Positions 1 to 8,790 of a stretch of DNA of 34,374 bases are shown one piece after another. The notes under the pieces were generated by a model. It ran no database searches and was not told where the DNA came from. It worked only from the letters and a program-made list of their open reading frames with translations. The DNA comes from Dehalococcoidia bacterium (GTDB lineage Bacteria > Chloroflexota > Dehalococcoidia > GIF9 > AB-539-J10), in NCBI GenBank assembly GCA_021162245.1, contig JAGGZD010000121.1, positions 1-34,374 on the forward strand. Reading direction: 5' to 3'. Made by a program: the position numbers and the translations under genes. Each line of letters starts with the position of its first letter. Position 1 is the first letter of the stretch.

Positions 1-41
1 AGCTAAACCCATTGCCAGGGCATTAACTGTATGAGATTAAT

Positions 42-82
42 AGAGGACATTTCTAATGGGTTAAAAGAGAGGACATTTCTAA
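42..82. repeat. 15-bp direct repeat AGAGGACATTTCTAA, two copies (42-56, 68-82), possible remnant of an IS terminus
   Basis: Exact repeat read in sequence; 26-bp period, non-coding, at window edge. Confidence 0.6.
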
Positions 83-324
83 AGAGCTTTGACAGTGATT
101 TTCACCAAGTATTGACCTCCGCATTTTTTTTGAGGTACACTGGAAATAAGCCTTGCTATAAAAGAGGAAAAACTTTAGAGAAAATTGCTTTCTTCTAAGT
201 GCAGGAAGCTTGCCTGTAATCGACAGCTAACAGAAAAAGGGGGTGAGTGGTATGATGATTGAATAGTCGTTTAAATTGCAGGGCTAACGTAACTAAGAAT
301 AAAAAAGAAGGAGAATTAATAAAT

Positions 325-1278
325 ATGGGTAATTTAAATAGAGCTGCCAGGGCGATGGAAAAGGTGGGCATACCAGGCAGAGATGCTTATGATTTACCAA
401 CCAGCAAGAAGCGTTTCCCTGATGGAGCCTGGTACAGGATGGAAATATCCGGTCTGGAGAGACCCAATGTATTAGAAGCCATGATTGATGAGATGAGAAA
501 GCGAAATATTGCTCTTCACCGCTTAATTTCAGTAGTTATGGGAGCGACCCTTTTGGATAAGAGGGAGCTTAAAGATTTTGCTCAATTAGCCGCCGATGCA
601 AAATTGGAAGTAATAATAAATCCAGGGCCCCGTCGATCCTGGGATGTAGGAAGACAAATTGATAATTATGAAGGTGCCCTTTCTGGAATCCGTTACCGAG
701 GCTCCGACCAGCTAAAATATGTTGTGGCCGATATAATGCGCTGCATTGACGCAGGGATTCGAGGTTTCCTGGTTGTTGATGAAGGGCTACTTAGAATGCT
801 TAATGTGATGAGGGCAAATGGTGACATTCCGGCAGATGTAGTTTTCAAAGTCTCCATTTATGCAGGGCATGCCTCCGCTGCTGGAGGTAAACTTCTGGAA
901 GAACTGGGGGCAGGCACCTTTAATCCACTGGGAGATTTGACTCTACCTCAGTTTGCATCTATTCGCCAAGCTGTAGATATACCGATAGACATACACATTA
1001 TATTAGCTGAATCCTATGGTGGATTTATGCGTTTTTATGAAGCACCTGAAATGGTCAGGGTGGCGGCTCCTTGTTACTTCAAAATAGAGCCAGGACCATC
1101 ACTCGCTGTGGGGCCTCAAGCACTTTATAAACCATGGGTAGATAGAGAGATGCTGGCTAATTGGGCCAGGGAGAAGGTGAAGTATGCTTGTATTATCCAC
1201 GAACTTATTCAAGAAAACTTCCCTGAGGCAACCCTGTCAGCTCAGGGGCCTGAGGACCTGGCGATTCCAAAACCATAA
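325..1278 (+). CDS. TIM-barrel protein, U32-peptidase-like / uncharacterized
   Basis: ORF 259-1278; likely start ATG 325 with GAAGGAG 12 nt upstream; beta/alpha repeats such as LEVIINPGPRRSWD, GFLVVDEG, VVFKVSIYAGHAS. Confidence 0.6.
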   Translation: MGNLNRAARAMEKVGIPGRDAYDLPTSKKRFPDGAWYRMEISGLERPNVLEAMIDEMRKRNIALHRLISVVMGATLLDKRELKDFAQLAADAKLEVIINPGPRRSWDVGRQIDNYEGALSGIRYRGSDQLKYVVADIMRCIDAGIRGFLVVDEGLLRMLNVMRANGDIPADVVFKVSIYAGHASAAGGKLLEELGAGTFNPLGDLTLPQFASIRQAVDIPIDIHIILAESYGGFMRFYEAPEMVRVAAPCYFKIEPGPSLAVGPQALYKPWVDREMLANWAREKVKYACIIHELIQENFPEATLSAQGPEDLAIPKP

Positions 1279-1311
1279 TTAATGATATTTAGAAAGAAAG
1301 GAGATGATTAA

Positions 1312-2163
1312 ATGCAAAAGAAGAAGGGCATAATAGATTTTCAAAAGATGAAGAAGGAAGGCGAAAAAGTTGCCTGGCTAACTTGCTACGATTACCCGAT
1401 GGCGCAGTTTCAGGAACAGGCGGGCATAGATATGATTTTGGTGGGAGATTCGGTAGGCATGCTCATTTATGGATATACAGCAGGAACTATCCCCGTTACT
1501 ATGGACCAATGCATTGTGCATGCGGAAGCTGTTCGACGAGGAGCCCCCAACACTTTTGTAATGGGCGATATGCCTTTTTTGTCTTATCAGACAACGCCAG
1601 AAGAAGCTGTCAGGAATGCAGGCAGGTTCTATAAAGAAGCTGGAGTTGATGCTATCAAGCTAGAGGGAGGACGTCGGGTTACAAAAGTAGTAAAGGCAGT
1701 TGTTGATGCAGGGATGGTTGTTTGTGGCCATATTGGTTTAACCCCACAGAGCACGGGGCAATTTGGCGGCTATAAAGCTCAGGGACGTACAGCGAAAACT
1801 GCAAATGAGGTAATTAAGGATGCCAGAGCACTTCAGGAAGCAGGTGCACAGCTTTTACTTTTGGAAGCAGTAGCTCCTGAAGTGGGCAAATTTATAACCG
1901 AAGACCTTGAAATACCAGTATATGGTATTGGTGCGGGTATCTATTGTGATGGGCAATTACTTATTGCCCATGACATGTTGGGTATTTGGCAGGCTTTCAA
2001 ACCTAAATTTGTTAAGCGATATGCCAATATAGCCGAGAATATGGTGAAGGCTTTTCAAGATTACATAAGAGATATCAGAGAAAGCAAATTCCCGGAAGAT
2101 ATACATTGCTATAAAATGATTCAAGGAGAAACTGAGAAGCTAGCTGAGTTAGTCAAGAAGTAA
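1312..2163 (+). CDS. panB: 3-methyl-2-oxobutanoate hydroxymethyltransferase (PanB) or PanB-like enzyme
   Basis: PanB motifs LVGDSVGM, MGDMPFLSYQ, IKLEGG, VCGHIGLTPQS, LLLLEAVAPEV, PVYGIGAGIYCDGQ; Asp/Asp/Lys/His/Glu catalytic positions retained. Confidence 0.85.
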   Translation: MQKKKGIIDFQKMKKEGEKVAWLTCYDYPMAQFQEQAGIDMILVGDSVGMLIYGYTAGTIPVTMDQCIVHAEAVRRGAPNTFVMGDMPFLSYQTTPEEAVRNAGRFYKEAGVDAIKLEGGRRVTKVVKAVVDAGMVVCGHIGLTPQSTGQFGGYKAQGRTAKTANEVIKDARALQEAGAQLLLLEAVAPEVGKFITEDLEIPVYGIGAGIYCDGQLLIAHDMLGIWQAFKPKFVKRYANIAENMVKAFQDYIRDIRESKFPEDIHCYKMIQGETEKLAELVKK

Positions 2164-2354
2164 AATATTGGTTTCTATCTATACCAACAAGTGTGAAAAT
2201 AGGATTTTGTATCTCAGAAATGGCTGCCACAAGGCGGAGAGCATTATTCTGATGGTATTGTAAGGTGGAACTCTCTGGTCATGGGCCACACTATTGATAC
2301 TCTAACTATTAAGAGATACAACTATATTAAAGAATTAGAAGGAGGTGCATATAG

Positions 2355-3323
2355 ATGGCAGTTCTTATTACTGGGGGAACTGGTTTTGTTGGTAGTGAAT
2401 TAGCACATATCCTTGTCAATAAAGATGATGACGTTGTTCTGTTTGACGTCACTCCGAATTATGATCGTATCAGTGATATCCATGATAAAGTCAAAATAGC
2501 ACAGGGAAACCTGGCTAACTGGCCTGAAGTATTCAATGTTGTCAGGGATTACAGTATTGAAGGCATATACCACCTGGGGGGGATGCTGAGTGTACCTTCT
2601 AATACAAATCCATGGGCTTCCTTCCAGGTGAATGTCGTTGGAATGGTAAATATATTAGAGGCTGCTCGCCTCTTGGGGATAAGCAAGGTAATTTTCACCA
2701 GCACTTTGTCTACCTACGGATTGGATTGCTCCTCTGTAATTACAGATACGACGCTTCAGCGACCTACAACAATGTACGGTTGTGGCAAATTATATTGCGA
2801 GTCTTTGGGCAGGTTCTACCGTTCTAAATTTGGTCTGGATTTCAGGTCAGTGCGCTTTCCCTCAGTGATTGGCCCAGGTGTTAGAACTCCCGGCGTGGCA
2901 CAATGGAATGCATGGATGATTGAGTATCCAGCTTTAGGCAAACCCTTTGAGTGCTACGTCAGCGAAGGTACCAAGTGTCCTGTTCTGTATTTTAAGGATG
3001 CAGCCAGGTCTGTAGACATGATATACCATGCTCCTGCGGAGAAAATCAAAACCGTGAACTACAATGTTGCTGGGGTGGTGCCAACCCGAACAGCTAAGGA
3101 AATCGAACAGATAGTGAACAAATACATTCCAGAATCTCACATAAGTTACAGGCCTGATCCCGATGTAATGAATTATTTTCGCACTTCTACTGTAGATATC
3201 TTCGACGATAGCAAAGCGAGGGAGGAATGGGGATGGCAAGCCATGTACTCAGATTTTGACAAAGTAGTGCTTGACTTCATTGAAGAAATACGAGATCGTC
3301 CTGACAACAATGGAATTGTTTAG
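2355..3323 (+). CDS. NAD-dependent epimerase/dehydratase, extended SDR, L-threonine 3-dehydrogenase-like
   Basis: GGTGFVG Rossmann motif, YGCGK (YxxxK), RFPSVIGPG; RBS AAGGAGG. Confidence 0.8.
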   Translation: MAVLITGGTGFVGSELAHILVNKDDDVVLFDVTPNYDRISDIHDKVKIAQGNLANWPEVFNVVRDYSIEGIYHLGGMLSVPSNTNPWASFQVNVVGMVNILEAARLLGISKVIFTSTLSTYGLDCSSVITDTTLQRPTTMYGCGKLYCESLGRFYRSKFGLDFRSVRFPSVIGPGVRTPGVAQWNAWMIEYPALGKPFECYVSEGTKCPVLYFKDAARSVDMIYHAPAEKIKTVNYNVAGVVPTRTAKEIEQIVNKYIPESHISYRPDPDVMNYFRTSTVDIFDDSKAREEWGWQAMYSDFDKVVLDFIEEIRDRPDNNGIV

Positions 3324-3344
3324 AAAAGCAGAGGGGGATTTACT

Positions 3345-4274
3345 ATGGCTAAGGTAATAGTAACTGCAGCGATTACTGGTGGAATACATACTCCCAGTAT
3401 GAGCCCTTATCTACCTATTACGCCAGAGCAAATTGCTGAACAAGCGATTAAGGCTTATGATGCCGGAGCCAGTATAGTTCACATACATATACGTAATCCA
3501 AAAACAGGCCAGCCCAGTTCGGATATGAGTCTATTCCATGAAATATTAACCAGAATAAAAAGCAAATGTAATCTCGTTGTATGCACAACTACTGGCGGAG
3601 GCCTGGGTATGCCTGTAAAAGAGAGATTAAAAGTGGTTCCCACTTTTAAGCCGGAATTAGCTTCATTCAATGCTGGCTCCATAAATTTTGGCCTTTTCGA
3701 CCTTCCCGAACGAATGCAAATAAAGGAATGGAGATATTCGTGGGAAAAGCAATATTTGAAGATGACTGAAGATTTCATCTTCCCCAATACATTTAAGTCT
3801 CTACAGGAATTCGCTCGAACTTTTGAGGAGAGCAATACAAAACCTGAACTGGAGATCTACGATGTCGGCATGATTAACAATTTGCTTTATCTGGTCAAGA
3901 AAGGGTTTCTCAAAAAACCACTCTACCTTCAGTTTGTCATGGGAATTATGGGAGGGATACCTCCCTCTGTCTATAATCTGGTGTTTTTACATGAAACAGC
4001 GACGCATGCTTTTGGTGATGATTTTGTCTGGTCAGTGTGTGCTGCTGGCCACTTCCAACTCCCCATATGCACTGCTGCACTAGTTATGAAAGGCAATGTC
4101 AGAGTTGGTCTGGAGGACAGCCTGTATGCAGGCAAGGGAATATTGGCTAAAGGTAGTGCTGAACAGGTGGGAAAAATCACCCGCATTGCCAGGGAACTGG
4201 GTATTGATATAGCTACCCCCGATGAGACAAGGCAGATTCTGGGACTTAAAGGACTGGATAAAGTAGGCTACTGA
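3345..4274 (+). CDS. 3-keto-5-aminohexanoate cleavage enzyme family (BKACE, DUF849)
   Basis: VTAAITGGIHTPSMSPYLPITPEQIA, IVHIHIRNPKTG (His-x-His metal site), NVRVGLEDSLY. Confidence 0.9.
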   Translation: MAKVIVTAAITGGIHTPSMSPYLPITPEQIAEQAIKAYDAGASIVHIHIRNPKTGQPSSDMSLFHEILTRIKSKCNLVVCTTTGGGLGMPVKERLKVVPTFKPELASFNAGSINFGLFDLPERMQIKEWRYSWEKQYLKMTEDFIFPNTFKSLQEFARTFEESNTKPELEIYDVGMINNLLYLVKKGFLKKPLYLQFVMGIMGGIPPSVYNLVFLHETATHAFGDDFVWSVCAAGHFQLPICTAALVMKGNVRVGLEDSLYAGKGILAKGSAEQVGKITRIARELGIDIATPDETRQILGLKGLDKVGY

Positions 4275-4302
4275 ACAAGTGTTGCAAAAGGAGATAAATA
4301 AA

Positions 4303-5313
4303 ATGCAAATATTACAGGAAGGCAAAGGTGAACTTGTAGGTTGGCATGACCCAGACGAAGCCAGAGAGTGGGTGCTGAATAATAAATCGCGTGAATTAAA
4401 AGACAAGGCCATGTCTGCTAAAGAAGCCGTTTCTAAATTCGTTCATGATGGAGATTTCATAGCCAGTGGAGGGTTTGGACACATAAGAGTGTCCATGGCT
4501 GTTGTCTATGAGATAATCAGGCAGAAGAAGCGCAATCTAATTATGGCTGGTAAAACAGCAGTCCATGATATTGACATTCTCGTGGCTTCTGGCTGCGTAA
4601 ATAGGGCAGAGGTGGCTTACAGTTTTGGCCATGAACTTAGAGGTTTATCACCAGCTTCGAGAAGAATGGTGGAAAGCGGGAGATGTAAAGTCATTGCTGA
4701 AACCAGCAATGCCGCGTACCAGTGGCGATGGTTAGCCGGGATGATGGGCCTGCCATTTATACCTAGCCGCAATTTACTCGGCACTGACACCGGTAAATAC
4801 AGTTCGTGCAAGGTAATGAGGGACCCCTTCAGTGGTAAACCAATCAATTTAATTCCAGCAGCTTACCCTGATGTGGCATTTATTCATGTTCACCGATGTG
4901 ATATCTATGGCAACGCCCAAATAGATGGTCACCTGGTGGAGGATTTTGAACTTTCCAGATGTGCACGAAGGTTAATAATAACTACTGAGAAGGTTGTCGA
5001 TAACGAAATTATTCGGAGAGAGCCCTGGAAAACAAGCATACCATTTTTTGTAGTAGATGCTGTAGTTGAAATTCCGTATAGCGCACACCCTTCCGAGATG
5101 CCCGGGTTATATTGGTTTGATGAAGAGCACATAGCTGAATGGCTAAAATTGTCCAGAACTGAGGAAGGTGCAGATGAGTATCTACAAAAATATGTGTACA
5201 GCGTTGCTAATTTTAGGGATTACCTGGAAGCCTGTGGGGGTGCAAAGAAGTTAGATTACTTAAAGAAAAGAGAGTCTTACAAAGAGCCGATGAAAACTAT
5301 ATCATATAAATGA
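4303..5313 (+). CDS. CoA-transferase subunit A (glutaconate CoA-transferase-like)
   Basis: FVHDGDFIASGGFGHIRVSMAVVYEIIRQ, HVHRCDIYGNAQIDG; likely ATG 4303 behind AAAGGAG. Confidence 0.85.
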   Translation: MQILQEGKGELVGWHDPDEAREWVLNNKSRELKDKAMSAKEAVSKFVHDGDFIASGGFGHIRVSMAVVYEIIRQKKRNLIMAGKTAVHDIDILVASGCVNRAEVAYSFGHELRGLSPASRRMVESGRCKVIAETSNAAYQWRWLAGMMGLPFIPSRNLLGTDTGKYSSCKVMRDPFSGKPINLIPAAYPDVAFIHVHRCDIYGNAQIDGHLVEDFELSRCARRLIITTEKVVDNEIIRREPWKTSIPFFVVDAVVEIPYSAHPSEMPGLYWFDEEHIAEWLKLSRTEEGADEYLQKYVYSVANFRDYLEACGGAKKLDYLKKRESYKEPMKTISYK

Positions 5314-5351
5314 AATCTTAGAATTAGTGTTAAATAAGGAGAATTAAAGGC

Positions 5352-6131
5352 ATGGCAGCAAAAACCAGATATAATTTACGCGAATTATTGGCGTGCAACG
5401 GCTCCAAAGTGTTGGAGAACAAAAAATCTGTCTTTGTGGGGACAGGGCTGCCTATGATAGCTTCTATGCTGGCACAAAAAACGCATGCACCTGATTTATT
5501 CATAATATTTGAGGCTGGTGGGCTGGGACCTCTAATGAAGGAGTTGCCTATCTCTGTAGGTGATTCTAGAACTATCTGCAGAGCTATAAGTGCTTCCAGC
5601 ATGCATGATGTTATGTCGCTTTCACAGGCGGGATATGCAGATTATGGATTTCTGGGAGGCGCACAGATGGATATGTACGGGAACCTTAATACCACCGTCA
5701 TAGGCGATCATGACAAACCCAAAGTTCGACTACCAGGCAGTGGTGGTGCTAATGATGTCGGTTCTTTCTCAAACAAAACTATTTATATTATTGCTAATCA
5801 ATGTAAAAGAAGTTTTGTCAATAAGGTTGATTTCCTAACCACTGCTGGATACCTGGATGGCCCAGGAGGTAGAGAAAGGGCAGGGTTAGCTAGAGAATCA
5901 GGCCCTTATCGAGTGATTACCCAACTAGCTGTCTATGGTTTTGATGACAAAACGAAAAGACTAAAATTAATTTCCCTGCACCCGGGGGTGAGTGTAGATG
6001 AGGTGAAACAGAATAGCGATTTTGAAATTCTTATACCGGATGAAGTTGAAACAAGCTATGTGCCTAGCGAAAATGATCTAAGAATATTACGACAGGAAAT
6101 AGACCCAACAGGAATAGTATTAGGAAAGTGA
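5352..6131 (+). CDS. CoA-transferase subunit B (glutaconate CoA-transferase-like)
   Basis: VFVGTGLPMIASMLAQ, FEAGGLGP (candidate active-site Glu), GFLGGAQMDMYGNLNTTVIGD. Confidence 0.85.
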   Translation: MAAKTRYNLRELLACNGSKVLENKKSVFVGTGLPMIASMLAQKTHAPDLFIIFEAGGLGPLMKELPISVGDSRTICRAISASSMHDVMSLSQAGYADYGFLGGAQMDMYGNLNTTVIGDHDKPKVRLPGSGGANDVGSFSNKTIYIIANQCKRSFVNKVDFLTTAGYLDGPGGRERAGLARESGPYRVITQLAVYGFDDKTKRLKLISLHPGVSVDEVKQNSDFEILIPDEVETSYVPSENDLRILRQEIDPTGIVLGK

Positions 6132-6228
6132 GTGGTGAGGGTATTTAATTTGCCATCAAGGATAGCAGATGAAGGAAATATGACACACCATCAAGCAAAA
6201 AATGTAGCTGGTTAAACAAGGAGGTAAA

Positions 6229-8145
6229 ATGCGAGACATCGTGGGGCAAAGAGCAGGCACTTCTGCGCTACTACTTGGTAATGAAGCAATAGCCAGGGGT
6301 GCGCTTGAGGCAGGGGTAGATTTCTGCGCTGCTTATCCAGGAACACCTTCCTCAGAAATTATTGGGACGCTTGCCACAGTCGCTAAAAATATTGGTATCC
6401 ATGTAGAATGGTCTGTCAATGAGAAGGTAGCTGTAGAAGTAGCAGCATCAGCGGCTTTTTCTGGATTAAGAGGGCTTGTTGCTATGAAGAATGCTGGCGC
6501 AAGTGTAGCCATGGATTTTCTGACGCATCTTAACCTGACAGGTATAGGTGATGAGGGAGGAGCATTGCTGGTAGTTGTATGTGATGACCCACAAGCTCAC
6601 TCCAGTGATGATGAAGCTGACACACGCTGGATAACTAAGATAGCCAGTGCTCCCCTTCTAGAGCCAACGGATGCCCAGGAGGCCAAAGATTTGACCAGAT
6701 GGGCATTTGATTTATCTGAGAAATTGAAATGCTGGTGTTTCTTGAGAAGCTATACGCGCCTGTCCCATGCACATGGCGATGTCAAGCTCGGGAAAATACT
6801 TCGTCCAGAGAAGAAAGCTGTATTCAATACTAGTAAACACTATATTCCCTTCCCAACTACGTCGAAACATGCTATCTTGCATGAGAAGATGCTTAAGGTT
6901 CAAGAAGTGTTTGAATCCAGTCCCTTCAATTCGTATACAGGACCAGAACAACCAGAGGTACTGATAATCTGTAGTGGCAGTGGCTGGACATGCTCCCTTG
7001 AGGCTGTAGAAACGCTAGATTTGAGTGAATCAGTGGGAGTTCTGAGACTGGTGACCCTGTGGCCGTTTCCCAGCAAATTTGTTGCTAAATACTTAAAACT
7101 GACAACCAGGGTACTCGTTGCAGAGGAAGTGGATCCCTTTATTGAAGCTCATGTGAGAGAGACAGCAACATCGTATTCGAATACGGTACTGCCCCTGGAA
7201 ATATATGGCAAAGATTCTGGTCATATGAATCCTGTCGGTGAGATAACGCCAGATAGAATAATATATGCCCTTGCTGAAATCTTGAAGTTGCAATATCAGT
7301 CAAGAGAAACCAGTTATGAGCAGGCGGTTCAGGATACAGCTAAGCCACTGGTTATTAACCGTGGTATGCTCTGGTGCCCTGGGTGTCCTCACCGGGCTAG
7401 TTTTCTCTCTTTAAAGAAGGCCATAAAACGTGATGGCAGAAAGGTAGTAGTTATTGGTGATATTGGCTGTTACACACTGGACGTATTCCCCTACGGCCCT
7501 CACCAAAGCAATATAGTGCATTGCATGGGCTCAGGAGCAGGTTCGGCCTGTGGGTTTGGACAGCTTGCCCCTTTAGGCTCGGGACAGCCGCCTATCGGAA
7601 TATGCGGCGACTCAACATTTTTTCACGCATCAATCCCAGCATTAATTAACGCTGTTTATAACAAGTCGAGCATGACGTTGCTGGTACTGGACAATGGCGC
7701 TACAGGCATGACTGGGTTCCAACCTCACCCAGGAACAGGCCGAACTGCCACTCAGGACCCAGCCCCAGTAGTATCTATTGAGAACCTTTGTCGTGCTATC
7801 GGATGCAGAGTGGAAGTGGGAGATCCTTTTGATATAAAAGGAACCACAGCCACTCTCTGTAAATTGCTGAAAGATGAGAATGGCCCCAAGGTTCTGATTT
7901 TACGTAGAAAGTGTGAATTAGTTCGAATGAAAGAGGAACGGACCCGCCCTTATAGAGTTTGGGTTGATCCTGAAAAATGCGTGGGAGAAAAGTGCGGGTT
8001 TTGCTACAGGGAGTTTCAATGTCCTGCTTTATTCCATGATAAGGAGACTGATAAGGTACAAATACTGGAGGAGGTTTGTCCTGGGTGTGGAGTCTGTGTT
8101 GATATATGCCCCTATAAAGCTATTGTTAAGGAGGATATAAAATAA
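6229..8145 (+). CDS. iorA: Indolepyruvate:ferredoxin oxidoreductase alpha subunit with C-terminal 2[4Fe-4S] domain
   Basis: AAYPGTPSSEI, WCPGCPHRASF, IGDIGCYTL, ICGDSTFFHAS TPP region, C-terminal CPGCGVCVDICPYKAI. Confidence 0.92.
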   Translation: MRDIVGQRAGTSALLLGNEAIARGALEAGVDFCAAYPGTPSSEIIGTLATVAKNIGIHVEWSVNEKVAVEVAASAAFSGLRGLVAMKNAGASVAMDFLTHLNLTGIGDEGGALLVVVCDDPQAHSSDDEADTRWITKIASAPLLEPTDAQEAKDLTRWAFDLSEKLKCWCFLRSYTRLSHAHGDVKLGKILRPEKKAVFNTSKHYIPFPTTSKHAILHEKMLKVQEVFESSPFNSYTGPEQPEVLIICSGSGWTCSLEAVETLDLSESVGVLRLVTLWPFPSKFVAKYLKLTTRVLVAEEVDPFIEAHVRETATSYSNTVLPLEIYGKDSGHMNPVGEITPDRIIYALAEILKLQYQSRETSYEQAVQDTAKPLVINRGMLWCPGCPHRASFLSLKKAIKRDGRKVVVIGDIGCYTLDVFPYGPHQSNIVHCMGSGAGSACGFGQLAPLGSGQPPIGICGDSTFFHASIPALINAVYNKSSMTLLVLDNGATGMTGFQPHPGTGRTATQDPAPVVSIENLCRAIGCRVEVGDPFDIKGTTATLCKLLKDENGPKVLILRRKCELVRMKEERTRPYRVWVDPEKCVGEKCGFCYREFQCPALFHDKETDKVQILEEVCPGCGVCVDICPYKAIVKEDIK

Positions 8146-8756
8146 TGGCTATTTCTTGTGACCCATTGAACGTAGTTATTTGTGGGGTTGGGGGTCAAGG
8201 GAATATCTTAATCTCAGGCTTAATAGGCAATGCATTGATGAAGACGGGATATCATGTCACTATAGGAGAGACGTTTGGGGCTAGCCAGAGGGGTGGCGCC
8301 GTTTTCAGTACCCTCAGGATATCTACCAAAAGGCGTTATGGGCCGCTAATTCCACAGGGGAAAGCTCATCTCATCCTTGGGCTCGAACCTCTGGAAACAT
8401 TGAGGATGCTACAGCAATATGGAAATCCAGGAGTAGTATGTGTAGCCAATACACATCCTATCTTGACAATAGGAGCACTTTCAGAAAAAGAGGAATATCC
8501 TGATAGTAGTGAACTTAAGAAAGCAATTGTAAAGCTTTCCAGGCTAGCCTGGTTTGTAGATGCTACAGGTATAGCATCTAAACTGGGCGCCACCATAGTT
8601 GTGAATATCATTATGGTAGGAGCTCTAATTGGTTCGGATCAGATCGCTCTGAAAAAGGAGGATGTTGAGAATGAAATGTGGAACACCTTTCCACACGGAA
8701 AGATGAAATTGAATTTAAGGGCTCTTGAAATGGGCATTAACAATATCAAGTTATAA
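8145..8756 (+). CDS. iorB: Indolepyruvate:ferredoxin oxidoreductase beta subunit
   Basis: VICGVGGQGNILISGLIG, ETFGASQRGGAVFSTLRIS; overlaps iorA stop. Confidence 0.9.
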   Translation: MAISCDPLNVVICGVGGQGNILISGLIGNALMKTGYHVTIGETFGASQRGGAVFSTLRISTKRRYGPLIPQGKAHLILGLEPLETLRMLQQYGNPGVVCVANTHPILTIGALSEKEEYPDSSELKKAIVKLSRLAWFVDATGIASKLGATIVVNIIMVGALIGSDQIALKKEDVENEMWNTFPHGKMKLNLRALEMGINNIKL

Positions 8757-8790
8757 AGAGGTTATGAATAAACATCAAGCAATATAAGGT

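Noticed and set aside
2164-2354. Possible T-box or riboswitch leader before the SDR gene (AAGGTGGAAC)
   Set aside because: Lacks the full T-box AGGGTGGNACCGCG sequence and supporting stems.
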